Shown here: piece after piece, positions 33,029-42,098 of the stretch
Layout: every line of letters begins with the position of its first letter
Numbering within the stretch: the stretch's first letter is position 1
Source of the DNA: an uncultured Nesterenkonia sp.
GTDB lineage: Bacteria; Actinomycetota; Actinomycetes; Actinomycetales; Micrococcaceae
Direction of reading: 5' to 3'
Assembly (NCBI GenBank): GCA_946222885.1
Contig: CAMIAK010000014.1
Span: forward strand, 1-56,127
Length of the DNA stretch: 56,127 bases
The notes under the pieces: generated by a model
Databases searched by the model: none
The model's input: the letters and a program-made list of their open reading frames with translations, nothing else
What the model was told of the DNA's origin: nothing
Program-made: the position numbers and the translations under genes

Positions 33029-35353
33029 TCAGGCCCGGCTGGCCAGCAGGCCCTCCAGCAGGTGCAGCGCCGCGGTCTTCTCCAGCGGCGAGTTCCTGTT
33101 CCCGCATTTGGGCGACTGCACGCAGCTGGGGCACCCGGACTCGCAGCCACAGCCGCGGATGGTGGCCGCCGTCGTGCGGATCCACTCCTCGGCCAGCTCA
33201 TAACCTCGTTCGGCGAAGCCTGCTCCGCCGGGGTGCCCGTCGTAGACGAAGATGGTCGGCTGCTCGGTGTCCCGGTGCAGGGCGGTGGAGACTCCGCCGA
33301 TGTCCCAGCGGTCGCCGGAGGTCAGCAGCGGCAGCAGCCCGATCATCGCGTGCTCGGCGGCGTGCAGCGCCCCGGGGACGTGCTCGGGGATCACTCCCGC
33401 GGCCGAGAGCGCGGTCTCCGGGGCGGTGATCCACATGGCCTGGGTGCGCAGGCTCGACGGCGGCAGCTCCAGCGGCTCGTCCGAGAGCACCTCGGAGGTC
33501 CCCAGGGCCTTCCGCTGGAACCCGACGACGGCGCTGGTCACCTCCACGCTGCCGACGTGCACCGTGTACCGGCCCCACTGTGCGGAGGCGGCGGTCTCCA
33601 ACACCTCGATGGAGGTCGTCTCCCGCGCCTGGGTGTAATAGGGCGGGTCCACCGGGGAGACCAGCACCACTCCCTCCTGCTGGTCCAGATCCTCCACCAG
33701 GTAGCTGCGCCCCTGGTGCACGTAGATCGCCCCCGGATGCGCCTGCGGCTGGGCCTGTGCGGAGCCCATGTCGCCGATGACGGAGCCGTCCTCGGCGTCG
33801 ACGATCGTATAGGGGCCGCCGCCGTCGGAGCGCAGCTTCACCCAGGCCGCCGCGCTGGCGTCGTCGTGGGCGAAGAACCAGCCGCGCGGGCGGCGTCGCA
33901 GGTGGCCCTGTTCGGTCAGCGCCTCCAGCAGCGGCCGGCCGGCGGGGAAGAGCGAGGCGTCCCCGGCCTCCTCCGGGGCGATGGGCAGCTCCTGGGCGGC
34001 GGCCAGCAGATGAGGGGCGGCCACATGGACGTTGGCCGGATCGGTGACCGCGTCCTCCACCGCCGTCTCGAAGATCGCCTCCGGGTGGTTGAGCAGATAG
34101 GCGTCCAGGGGGTCGTCCCCGGCCACGAAGAAGGCCGCGCCGCGCTGCCCGGACCGTCCCGCACGGCCCAGCTGCTGGAAGAAGGACGCCCGGGTGCCCG
34201 GCCAGCCGGCGATCACGACCACGTCCAGCCCGGAGATGTCGATCCCCAGCTCCAGGGCGGGAGTGGAGGCGACGCCGAGCAGCCGTCCCTCACGCAGGGC
34301 GTCCTCCAGCTCGCGGCGCTCCTCCTTCAGATACCCGGAGCGGTAGGCGGCCACCCGCCCCTTGAGGTCGGGGTCGACGTCGGCCAGCTGCTCCGCGGCG
34401 ATCCGGGCGATGGTCTCGGCCCCGCGGCGGGACTTGATGAAGGACAGCGTGCGGTGCCCGGCGGTGACCAGGTCGGTGAGCAGGTCGGCGGCCTCCACGG
34501 TGAGGCTGCGCTTCAGCGGGGCGTCGCCGTCCCCGGTCAGCCCGCCGTAGGAGGACTCCCACAGGTAGACGTCCACGGCCCCGTGCGGGGAGCCGTCCTC
34601 GGTGACGGCGAGGACGTCCTGGGCCTCCGCACCGATCAGCCGGGCGAAGGCCTCCGCCGGCCCGCCGCTGGTGGCGCTGGCCCCGGCGAAGACCGGCGAG
34701 CTCCCGTAGTGGGCGCAGACCCGGCGCAGCCGCCGCATCAGCAGGGCGATATGGGAGCCGAAGACGCCGCGGAAGCTGTGCGCCTCGTCGACGATCACGT
34801 ACCGCAGCCGGGAGAAGAACCGTGCCCAGGCCCGGTGGTTGGGCAGGATCCCCACATTGAGCATGTCCGGGTTGGTCAGCACCACGTTCGCGTGCTGGCG
34901 CACCCACCGGCGCTCCTCGGGCCCCGTGTCGCCGTCGTACGACGCCGGCCGCACGCCTCCGGCCGGGCCGGCGGGGCCGATGGCCTCGGCCAGCTCGGTC
35001 AGCGCGTCCAGCTGGTCGGCGACCAGCGCCTTGGTGGGGGAGAGGTAGAGGACGGTGCCTTCGAGGGCGTGCGCCGGCCCGGCGTCGGGGGCGGGTGCTG
35101 CGCCGCAGATGGCGGCCAGCCCGGGAAGCTGGGTGCCCAGGGACTTGCCCGAGGCGGTGCCGGTGGCCAGGATGACGTGCCGGCCGGCGTGCAGCGCCTC
35201 GGCGGCCTGGACCTGGTGGGTGTAGAGCCCGGAGACGCCGACCTGCCGGTAGCCGGCCCGGACCTCCTGAGGCACCCAGGCCGGCCAGTCCGCGTGCCGT
35301 GCTTCGCGGGCCGGCAGCGTCCGGACATGCCGGAGCGGGCCGTCCTCCGTCAC
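33029..35353 (-). CDS. MrfA/YprA-like DEAH-box helicase with a cysteine-rich C-terminal domain
   Basis: A 774-residue superfamily 2 helicase. Motif I is 'ILATGTASGKSLGTQLPGLA' (about 61-80), motif II is 'VIVDEAHSFRGVFG', motif III 'GASATSGG', and motif VI lies in 'QQLGRAGRSGQRGAAFF'. The C-terminal DUF1998/MZB region ends in 'GCGCESGCPSCVQSPKCGNRN', five to six cysteines that bind zinc in Bacillus MrfA, a 3'-5' helicase for repair of mitomycin damage. M. tuberculosis Rv3649 is the likely counterpart and also lies near topA and tad genes. The start GTG 35353 is tentative; no other start codon occurs between it and the upstream gene. Confidence 0.9.
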   Translation of the reverse strand: MTEDGPLRHVRTLPAREARHADWPAWVPQEVRAGYRQVGVSGLYTHQVQAAEALHAGRHVILATGTASGKSLGTQLPGLAAICGAAPAPDAGPAHALEGTVLYLSPTKALVADQLDALTELAEAIGPAGPAGGVRPASYDGDTGPEERRWVRQHANVVLTNPDMLNVGILPNHRAWARFFSRLRYVIVDEAHSFRGVFGSHIALLMRRLRRVCAHYGSSPVFAGASATSGGPAEAFARLIGAEAQDVLAVTEDGSPHGAVDVYLWESSYGGLTGDGDAPLKRSLTVEAADLLTDLVTAGHRTLSFIKSRRGAETIARIAAEQLADVDPDLKGRVAAYRSGYLKEERRELEDALREGRLLGVASTPALELGIDISGLDVVVIAGWPGTRASFFQQLGRAGRSGQRGAAFFVAGDDPLDAYLLNHPEAIFETAVEDAVTDPANVHVAAPHLLAAAQELPIAPEEAGDASLFPAGRPLLEALTEQGHLRRRPRGWFFAHDDASAAAWVKLRSDGGGPYTIVDAEDGSVIGDMGSAQAQPQAHPGAIYVHQGRSYLVEDLDQQEGVVLVSPVDPPYYTQARETTSIEVLETAASAQWGRYTVHVGSVEVTSAVVGFQRKALGTSEVLSDEPLELPPSSLRTQAMWITAPETALSAAGVIPEHVPGALHAAEHAMIGLLPLLTSGDRWDIGGVSTALHRDTEQPTIFVYDGHPGGAGFAERGYELAEEWIRTTAATIRGCGCESGCPSCVQSPKCGNRNSPLEKTAALHLLEGLLASRA

Positions 35354-35400
35354 CTCGGTGGGGAGCCCGGCCCGCTGCAGCAGGGTGAGCGGTGAGCGGG

Positions 35401-36117
35401 TCAGCGCGACAGGTCGTCGAACTGCGAGTGCGAGGAGCGTGCGCCCTCAGCGCCCGGGGCGCCGTAGACGTGCACCTCGCCCAGCAGGGTCCAGCCCAGG
35501 TACTCGTAGAGTTCGCGGCCGTCCTCGGTGGCCACGAGCAGGCCCTCCTCCACGTCCTGCTCCAGGGCGATGGCGATGAGCGCGCGGGTCACGAAGGTGC
35601 CCAGGCCCTGGCGGCGGAAGTCGGGGGAGGTGAAGATGCGGTCCAGGATGGCGTAGCTGCCGACCACCGCCACCCGGCCGCGGGCGGCCACAGCGGGCTC
35701 GGCGTCCTCCTCGCCCTGGTGCAGGACGGTGAACAGGGTCCAGCCCTCGAAGTCCTCCCGCTGGGTGGTGTAGCCCTCCGGGGTGATCGGGTCCTCGACG
35801 TCCTGGGTGTCCATGTCCACGACCATCAGCTTCTCTTCGTCGCTGATCTTCTCCAGGCCGTCGATGCTGGTGTTCGCCAGGGCGTCGTCGCCGGGAGGCG
35901 CGATGACGGTGAGCAGACGCTTGGCACCCTTCGCCACGGAGGAGGCGACCTTGCGCAGGTCCGTCTCATCGGGGGCGTAGATGACGTACTCCCAGTCGGA
36001 GTCGCCGGAGCGCAGGGCCGAATGGACGTTGCCCTCATGGCTGACGTCGTAGTCATGGGTCCTCGCCCAGCCGGTCACCCAGTCCCGGACGAGTGCGTCG
36101 TTCAGCTCACTAGTCAT
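35401..36117 (-). CDS. GNAT-family N-acetyltransferase
   Basis: A 238-residue protein. The C-terminal half has the acetyl-CoA binding motif A in 'TSPDFRRQGLGTFVTRALIA' (about 169-188, R-x-x-G-x-G) and 'LYEYLGWTLLGEVHVYG' near the end. The N-terminal part (about 1-110) is an unassigned domain. Acceptor unknown. The start is ATG 36117 (MTSELND), with a GTG-like longer frame to 36153 rejected. It lies 47 bp upstream of the helicase gene on the same strand, so an operon is likely. Confidence 0.8.
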   Translation of the reverse strand: MTSELNDALVRDWVTGWARTHDYDVSHEGNVHSALRSGDSDWEYVIYAPDETDLRKVASSVAKGAKRLLTVIAPPGDDALANTSIDGLEKISDEEKLMVVDMDTQDVEDPITPEGYTTQREDFEGWTLFTVLHQGEEDAEPAVAARGRVAVVGSYAILDRIFTSPDFRRQGLGTFVTRALIAIALEQDVEEGLLVATEDGRELYEYLGWTLLGEVHVYGAPGAEGARSSHSQFDDLSR

Positions 36118-36193
36118 GGCACGACCATATAAGAGGTCCGGCGGATAGACCATAGGGGATGTGCGTCTCAGCGGTGAGCGGCTTCTCCCCCGG

Positions 36194-36266
36194 CCGGAGC
36201 GGTACGCGCGGGAAGCGTGGCTCCGGCTCGGTTCTGAACGGGCTGACCTTCACCGGAGCGGTACGC
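36194..36266 (+). repeat. Direct 14-bp repeat upstream of trhO
   Basis: CCGGAGCGGTACGC occurs at 36194-36207 and again at 36253-36266, 59 bp apart. The second copy ends 8 bp before the trhO GTG. Both are in the divergent gap between the GNAT and trhO genes. They could be operators for a regulator of either gene. Confidence 0.5.
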
Positions 36267-36274
36267 TCTTATGC

Positions 36275-37234
36275 GTGAGCAGCTCCCGCATCGTCCTGTA
36301 TTACATCTTCGCCCCGCTGGCGGATCCGGAGGCCGTCAGGCTCTGGCAGCACACCCTGTGCCGCGAGCTGGGCCTGAAGGGCCGCATCCTCATCTCCGAG
36401 CACGGCATCAACGGCACTGTGGGCGGGGAGATGAAGGCGGTCAAGCAGTATGTGAAGCAGACCCGCTCCTATGCCCCCTTCAAGGGGATGGAGTTCAAAT
36501 GGTCCGAGGGCGGGGCCGAGCAGTTCCCGCGCCTCTCGGTGAAGGTGAAGCCTGAGCTGGTGGCCTTCGGAGTCCCGGAGGAGGTCGAGGTCGACGAGGA
36601 CGGCGTCGTCGGCGGCGGGCAGCACCTGAAGCCGGAGGAGGTCCACCAGCTGGTGGAGGCCAAGCGGGCCGAGGGCACGGAGGTGACCTTCTTCGACGGC
36701 CGCAACGCGATGGAGGCCCAGATCGGCCGGTTCAAGGGTGCGGTGGTCCCGGACACGGAGACCACCCGCGACTTCATCCGGGAGCTCGACTCCGGCAGAT
36801 ACGACCATCTGAAGGACCAGCCGGTGGTCACCTACTGCACCGGCGGGATCCGCTGCGAGGTGCTCTCCTCGCTGATGCGCAGGCGGGGCTTCCAGGACGT
36901 CTATCAGATCGACGGCGGCATCGTCCGCTACGGGGAGACCTTCGGCGACGCCGGTCTGTGGGAGGGCGAGCTGTACGTCTTCGACGGCCGGATGAACACC
37001 CGGTTCAGTGAGGACGCGAAGACCATCGGCGAGTGCTCGCACTGCGGCGGGGCGACGTCGGCCTTCTACAACTGCTTCGACCGCGGCTGCTCCACGCTGA
37101 GGCTCTACTGCGAGGACTGCCGGCACATCCCGGAGACCCGGCGCTGTGAGAACTGCGCCGCCCGGCTGGAGGAGGATCCCGGCCACCCCAACTCCGGACC
37201 GCTGGAGAAGCCCCGGCGCCCCCACCAGGCCTGA
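36275..37234 (+). CDS. trhO: tRNA uridine(34) hydroxylase, rhodanese family (TrhO)
   Basis: A 319-residue protein related to E. coli YceA/TrhO, which makes 5-hydroxyuridine at tRNA position 34. The N-terminal domain (about 1-95) has 'LKGRILISEHGINGTVGG'. The rhodanese domain (about 125-225) has the active loop 'TYCTGGIRCEVLSS' with catalytic Cys188. The C-terminal region has a cysteine cluster 'CSHCGG...CFDRGC...CEDC...CENC', typical of the family. The start is GTG 36275 (MSSSRIVLYY); a longer frame from 36161 covers the repeats and is rejected. It opens a long plus-strand block. Confidence 0.92.
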   Translation: MSSSRIVLYYIFAPLADPEAVRLWQHTLCRELGLKGRILISEHGINGTVGGEMKAVKQYVKQTRSYAPFKGMEFKWSEGGAEQFPRLSVKVKPELVAFGVPEEVEVDEDGVVGGGQHLKPEEVHQLVEAKRAEGTEVTFFDGRNAMEAQIGRFKGAVVPDTETTRDFIRELDSGRYDHLKDQPVVTYCTGGIRCEVLSSLMRRRGFQDVYQIDGGIVRYGETFGDAGLWEGELYVFDGRMNTRFSEDAKTIGECSHCGGATSAFYNCFDRGCSTLRLYCEDCRHIPETRRCENCAARLEEDPGHPNSGPLEKPRRPHQA

Positions 37235-37355
37235 GGCGCCTGCGCGCCTGATCCTCCTGTTGTGTGGGCGTCTTCTGGTGGAGAGCAGCGCGGGGGCCTC
37301 CGTATAACGCCTGAAAGTGCCCACACCACGGGATGAGAGACGAGAGAAGGACAGC

Positions 37356-39086
37356 ATGACGACGACGCCGGCTCCTGGTGCCCCCTCCTGTGCGGACCTG
37401 GGCCTGATCGCCCGGCTGCGCGAGGACCTGGCCGCCGCCCGCTTCACCAACGACCACGTTGCCGAGCTGCTGGGCCCCGACGCCGTCGCCGCCCTGGACC
37501 GTGAGCAGATCGTGCCCGGCCAGCTGCGCATCCTGGAGCTCTTCGCCGGGGCCGCCGGGACCCAGCGCCCGACGCCGGCCGATCAGGCAGGAGACCGGCC
37601 GGCGTCGGGCGCAGCGGCAGGTTTCACCCCGCTCTCCCCGCGGGCCGGCCGGTCCATCACCGCGCAGGCCGCGGCGGGACAGCTGGACCCCTGTGCCGTG
37701 CTCACCGGGCTGTGGCTGCTGGCCGTGGACGTCACCGCCGCCCAGCTCGACGCCGCGCTGCCGCAGGTGGGTGTGCGGGGTCTGCAGGCCCTGCGCCTCA
37801 TCCGCACCGAGGAGACGCCGGAGGGCGTCTTCGTGCGCCCGGAGGCGGACCTGCGTCCCTATGACGCCGAGCAGCGGACGGGCACGGCTCACCTGTGGGT
37901 GAGCAGCGACCTCTCCGCCCACCAGGTGGACGGGCCTCTGCCGGCCGATCACGTGCTCGGGATCGGGCAGGCGAGCCTGACCCTGGCCTCGATCACCCAC
38001 CGCCGCCCGGTGGGCGAGGCCCTGGACATCGGGACCGGCTGCGGCATCCAGCTCTTCCACCTGCTCGACCATGCCGAGCGGGTGGCCGGCACGGATCTGA
38101 GCGAACGGGCGCTGGACTTCGCCCGCTTCAACCTGCTGCTCAACGCCCAGGCGCTCGGCCTGGACCCGGAGCGCCTGGAGGACAGGGTCGAGCTGCTCCA
38201 GGGCAGCCTCCTGGAGCCGGTGGGCGGGCGGCGCTTCGACATGGTGGTCTCCAACCCGCCCTTCGTCATCACCCCGCGCACTGCGGGGGAGCGCGAGGAG
38301 GACCGCTACACCTACCGCGACGGCGGCCGCGAGGGCGACACCCTCATGGAGGAGCTCATCACCGGCCTCCCCGAGGTCCTGGCAGAGGGCGGCACCGCCC
38401 AGATGCTCGGCAACTGGGAAGTGGGCGCAGGCACGGAGCCGGCCGGGGGCTGGTCCCAGCGCCCGCGCAGCTGGGCCCGGGCCGCCGGTCTGCACGCCTG
38501 GTTCGTCCAGCGGGACTTCCAGACGCCGGCCGGCTATGCGGAGACCTGGCTGCGCGACGCCTCGGAGGAGAGGGACCTGGCCGACTACCGCCGCCGCTAC
38601 GCCGACTATCTGCAGGACTTCGAGGACCGCGGGGTGGCCGGCGTCGGGTTCGGCATGATCTGGCTGCAGCGGCCGGAGGAGGCTGCGGAGCCGTGGCAGC
38701 GTTTCGAGGAGGTCACCGGTGAGGTCCAGCAGCCGCTGGGCCCGGTCATCGGCCGCACCGCTGAGCGAGCGCTCGCCGTCCAGGCAGACCCCGACGCCGT
38801 CCTGGATCAGCCGCTGACCGTCCCGGAGGATGTGACTGAGGAGCGCTATCAGCGCTTCGGAGCCCAGCATCCGGAGGTCATCATCGCCCGCCAGGGAGCT
38901 GGCTTCCGCCGCGCCCGCCCGGTCAGCAGCGCCGCGGCCGGGCTGCTCGGCGCCGCTGACGGCGAGTTCACCGCGGCCCAGCTCGTCACCGCCGTCGCCT
39001 CCCTCACCGACACCGAGGAGGACCCCCTGCGCGCTGAGGCCCTCGACCTCTACACCGACGGCTTCCTCACCCACCCCACCTCCTGA
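37356..39086 (+). CDS. Class I SAM-dependent methyltransferase (NPPF type) with flanking actinobacterial domains
   Basis: A 576-residue protein. The central methyltransferase domain has motif I 'ALDIGTGCGIQLFHLLDH' (about 223-240), the acidic 'GTDLSERALDFARFN' loop and motif IV 'MVVSNPPFVITP' (about 297-308). NPPF is found in methyltransferases that act on amide or amine nitrogen of protein, RNA or DNA. The N-terminal (about 1-150) and C-terminal (about 430-576) parts are actinobacterial extensions (DUF7059/DUF7782-type as I recall). Its target is not known; the neighbour topA may be coincidental. The start is ATG 37356 with AGAAGGA upstream; the 121-bp gap before it has an inverted repeat GTGTGGGC/GCCCACAC at 37262/37319. 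Confidence 0.82.
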   Translation: MTTTPAPGAPSCADLGLIARLREDLAAARFTNDHVAELLGPDAVAALDREQIVPGQLRILELFAGAAGTQRPTPADQAGDRPASGAAAGFTPLSPRAGRSITAQAAAGQLDPCAVLTGLWLLAVDVTAAQLDAALPQVGVRGLQALRLIRTEETPEGVFVRPEADLRPYDAEQRTGTAHLWVSSDLSAHQVDGPLPADHVLGIGQASLTLASITHRRPVGEALDIGTGCGIQLFHLLDHAERVAGTDLSERALDFARFNLLLNAQALGLDPERLEDRVELLQGSLLEPVGGRRFDMVVSNPPFVITPRTAGEREEDRYTYRDGGREGDTLMEELITGLPEVLAEGGTAQMLGNWEVGAGTEPAGGWSQRPRSWARAAGLHAWFVQRDFQTPAGYAETWLRDASEERDLADYRRRYADYLQDFEDRGVAGVGFGMIWLQRPEEAAEPWQRFEEVTGEVQQPLGPVIGRTAERALAVQADPDAVLDQPLTVPEDVTEERYQRFGAQHPEVIIARQGAGFRRARPVSSAAAGLLGAADGEFTAAQLVTAVASLTDTEEDPLRAEALDLYTDGFLTHPTS

Positions 39087-39249
39087 ACGACGGCGGGCGG
39101 CATGCGGAGCTGGGAGCGGAGGCGGGCCGACCCGGAGGATCCCTTGTATCGGACGGGTCTCAGCGACGTGCCCAGCTTGTCTGCGGCACGGCGCCCCGGC
39201 CGATGAAGGGGGAGGGTCTGCCCGCCGCAGCGAGCAGAAAGCGCACTGT

Positions 39250-39255
39250 TATAGT
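39250..39255 (+). promoter_or_regulatory. Putative -10 element of the topA promoter
   Basis: TATAGT lies 60 bp before the topA start, in an AT-richer pocket of the 228-bp gap (39087-39314). No good -35 is seen at 17 bp. Just after it, CGACGG and CCGTCG (39264-39281) form a short hairpin. I see no gene in the gap; the cspA gene found here in M. tuberculosis is absent. Confidence 0.4.
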
Positions 39256-39314
39256 GAGCACTCGACGGCCCGCCGTCGTCCACGCACCCGTCATCACCTG
39301 GTTCTAGGAGAGCA

Positions 39315-42086
39315 GTGCCCGCAGGCAAGAAGCTCGTCATCGTCGAGTCCCCGGCCAAGTCCAAGTCCATCGCCAAGTATCTGGGCGATGACTTCATCGT
39401 CGATGCCTCGGCGGGCCACATCCGTGACCTGCCGCAGCCCTCTGATCTGCCTGCGGATATGAAGAAGGGCCCGTTCGGGAAGTTCGCGGTCAACCCGGAG
39501 GAGGGCTTCGAGCCCTACTACGTGATCTCGGATTCGAAGAAGTCGAAGGTCCGGGAGCTGAAGCAGCGGCTGAAGGAGGCCGACGAGCTCTATCTCGCCC
39601 CCGACGCCGACCGCGAGGGGGAGGCGATCGCCTGGCACCTGCTGGAGGTGCTCAAGCCGAAGGTCCCGGTCTACCGGATGACCTTCACCGAGATCACCCG
39701 CGAGGGCATCACCCGTGCGCTGGAGAACGTCCGCGAGATCGACCAGGATCTGGTGGACGCCCAGGAGACCCGCCGCATCCTGGACCGTCTCTTCGGCTAT
39801 GAGCTCTCCCCGGTGCTGTGGCGCAAGGTGGGCAAGGGCCTGTCCGCCGGTCGTGTGCAGTCGGTGGCCACGCGCCTGGTCGTGGAGCGTGAGCGTGAGC
39901 GCATGGCCTTCATCCCGGCGTCGTACTGGGATCTGACCGGGACCTTCTCCACCGGCGGCGGCGAAGAGTTCACGGCGAAGCTCCATGCCATCGACGGCGC
40001 GCGGATCGCCGCCGGCTCCGACTTCGACGACCGCGGCGAGCTGAAGAAGACCCGGTCGAAGGTGGCGGTCCTGAAGAAGGACGACGCCGAATCGCTGGCC
40101 GCCGGCCTGACCGACGCCCCGTTCTCCGTGGACTCCCTGGAGGAGAAGCCCTACAGCCGGCGCCCGCAGCCTGCGTTCACCACCTCCACCCTGCAGCAGG
40201 AGGCGGCCCGCCGTCTGCGGTTCTCCTCCCGGGTGACGATGCAGGTGGCCCAGCGGCTGTATGAGAACGGCTACATCACCTATATGCGTACCGACTCGGT
40301 GACGCTGTCGAACGAGGCGATCCAGGCGGCCCGTCGTCAGGCCACCGAGCTCTTCGGCGCCGACCACGTCCCGGAGAAGCCGCGCTTCTACGCCAAGAAG
40401 AACGACTCCGCCCAGGAGGCCCATGAGGCGATCCGCCCGGCGGGTGACCACTTCCGCACCCCCGGCCAGGTGGCCAAGGAGCTCTCCGCGGACGAGTTCA
40501 AGCTCTATGAGCTGATCTGGAAGCGCACCGTCGCCTCCCAGATGCAGGACGCCAAGGGCTTCACCGCTTCGGTCCGGCTCACCGGCACCTCCGGCGACGG
40601 CCGGAAGGCGACCTTCGGCGCCTCCGGCACCGTCATCACCTTCCCCGGATTCCTGGCCGCCTATGAGGAGGTCAGGGAGTCGGAGGACGGCGACGCCTCC
40701 AAGGCCAAGGAGTCGAGTAAGCGGCTGCCCAAGCTGGAGGAGGGCGAGCGCCTCACCGGCGAGGACATCGAGGCCAAGGGGCATGAGACCACCCCGCCGG
40801 CCCGCTACACGGAGGCGAGCATCGTCGCCGAGCTGGAGAAGCGGGAGATCGGGCGCCCGTCGACCTACGCGCCTACGATCTCCACGATCATGGACCGCGG
40901 CTATGTGACCAAGCGGGGCTCCGCGCTGGTGCCCTCCTGGACCGCGTTCAGCGTGATCCGCCTGCTGGAGGAGCACTTCGGCCGGTACGTGGACTATGAC
41001 TTCACCGCCCGCATGGAGGACGACCTCGACCAGATCGCCCGCGGGGAGATCGAGCGGGAGGCCTGGCTGCAGGGCTTCTACTTCGGCGCCTCCTCCGGAG
41101 AGCAGGGTCTGAAGGACGTGGTGGACAACCTGGGCGAGATCGACGCCCGGGCGATCAACTCCATCGCGGTGGCCGAGAACACCGACCTGCGGGTGGGCCG
41201 CTACGGTCCCTATCTGGAGCGGCCGAACCCGGACGGCGTCGTCAACGCCGAGGGTGAGCTGGAGATGCAGCGCGCCAATCTGCCGCAGGACCTGGCTCCG
41301 GACGAGCTGACCCCGCAGAAGGTGGAGGAGCTCTTCGAGCAGGCCCAGCACTCCGGCAAGGTGCTGGGTGCGGATCCGGAGACCGGCCGGGAGATCGTCG
41401 CCAAGGACGGCCGCTACGGCCCCTATGTCACCGAGGTCATCCCGGAGATGACCGAGGAGGAGCTGCAGGCGCATCTGGACGCCCAGCCCACCGAGTACTA
41501 CAAGAACGGCAAGCCCAAGCCGAAGAAGAAGCCCAAGAAGGAGAAGCCGCGCACCGGCTCCCTGCTCTCCGGGATGACCCTGGAGACGGTCACCCTGGAG
41601 GATGCGCTGAAGATCCTCTCGCTGCCCCGTGTGGTCGGCACCGACGACGACGGCGAGGAGATCACCGCGCAGAACGGCCGCTTCGGGCCGTACCTGAAGA
41701 AAGGCGGCGACTCGCGCTCGCTGGAGTCCGAGGAGCAGATGTTCACCATCACCCTGGACGAGGCGAAGAAGATCTACGCCCAGCCCAAGCAGCGCGGCCG
41801 GCGTGCCGCGCAGCCGCCGCTGGCGGAGTTCGGCAGCGACCCGACCAGCGAGAAGCCGGTAGTGGTCAAGGACGGCCGCTTCGGCCCCTACGTCACCGAC
41901 GGCGAGACCAATGTGACGGTGCCGCGCAGCGTCTCGGTGGAGCAGCTCACCGCTGAGCATGCCTACTCGCTGCTGGCCGAGAAGCGGGCCAAGGGCCCGG
42001 CCAAGAAGAGCACCGCCAAGAAGAGCACGGCGAAGAAGCCCGCTGCGAAGAAGTCCACGGCCAAGTCCAAGGCCTCCGCCTCCTAG
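39315..42086 (+). CDS. topA: DNA topoisomerase I (type IA)
   Basis: A 923-residue enzyme that relaxes negative supercoils. The Toprim domain is at 'KLVIVESPAKSKSIAKYLGD' and 'LAPDADREGEAIAWHL' (metal Asp/Asp/Glu). The active-site Tyr is Tyr323 in 'NGYITYMRTDSV'. The C-terminal part lacks zinc fingers and has four or five repeats with 'GRYGPYV' or 'GRFGPYL' motifs (about 635-870) typical of actinobacterial TopA, ending in a Lys/Ala tail (KKSTAKKSTAKKPAAKKST) that helps processivity in mycobacterial homologues. The start is GTG 39315 (MPAGKKLV). The ppx gene starts 12 bp after the stop. Confidence 0.96.
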   Translation: MPAGKKLVIVESPAKSKSIAKYLGDDFIVDASAGHIRDLPQPSDLPADMKKGPFGKFAVNPEEGFEPYYVISDSKKSKVRELKQRLKEADELYLAPDADREGEAIAWHLLEVLKPKVPVYRMTFTEITREGITRALENVREIDQDLVDAQETRRILDRLFGYELSPVLWRKVGKGLSAGRVQSVATRLVVERERERMAFIPASYWDLTGTFSTGGGEEFTAKLHAIDGARIAAGSDFDDRGELKKTRSKVAVLKKDDAESLAAGLTDAPFSVDSLEEKPYSRRPQPAFTTSTLQQEAARRLRFSSRVTMQVAQRLYENGYITYMRTDSVTLSNEAIQAARRQATELFGADHVPEKPRFYAKKNDSAQEAHEAIRPAGDHFRTPGQVAKELSADEFKLYELIWKRTVASQMQDAKGFTASVRLTGTSGDGRKATFGASGTVITFPGFLAAYEEVRESEDGDASKAKESSKRLPKLEEGERLTGEDIEAKGHETTPPARYTEASIVAELEKREIGRPSTYAPTISTIMDRGYVTKRGSALVPSWTAFSVIRLLEEHFGRYVDYDFTARMEDDLDQIARGEIEREAWLQGFYFGASSGEQGLKDVVDNLGEIDARAINSIAVAENTDLRVGRYGPYLERPNPDGVVNAEGELEMQRANLPQDLAPDELTPQKVEELFEQAQHSGKVLGADPETGREIVAKDGRYGPYVTEVIPEMTEEELQAHLDAQPTEYYKNGKPKPKKKPKKEKPRTGSLLSGMTLETVTLEDALKILSLPRVVGTDDDGEEITAQNGRFGPYLKKGGDSRSLESEEQMFTITLDEAKKIYAQPKQRGRRAAQPPLAEFGSDPTSEKPVVVKDGRFGPYVTDGETNVTVPRSVSVEQLTAEHAYSLLAEKRAKGPAKKSTAKKSTAKKPAAKKSTAKSKASAS

Positions 42087-42098
42087 GAGACTCAACCC

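Noticed and set aside
39087..39314. cspA between the methyltransferase and topA genes
   Set aside because: M. tuberculosis has cspA near topA, but no cold-shock motif (GFGFI/VFVHF) is found in this 228-bp gap.
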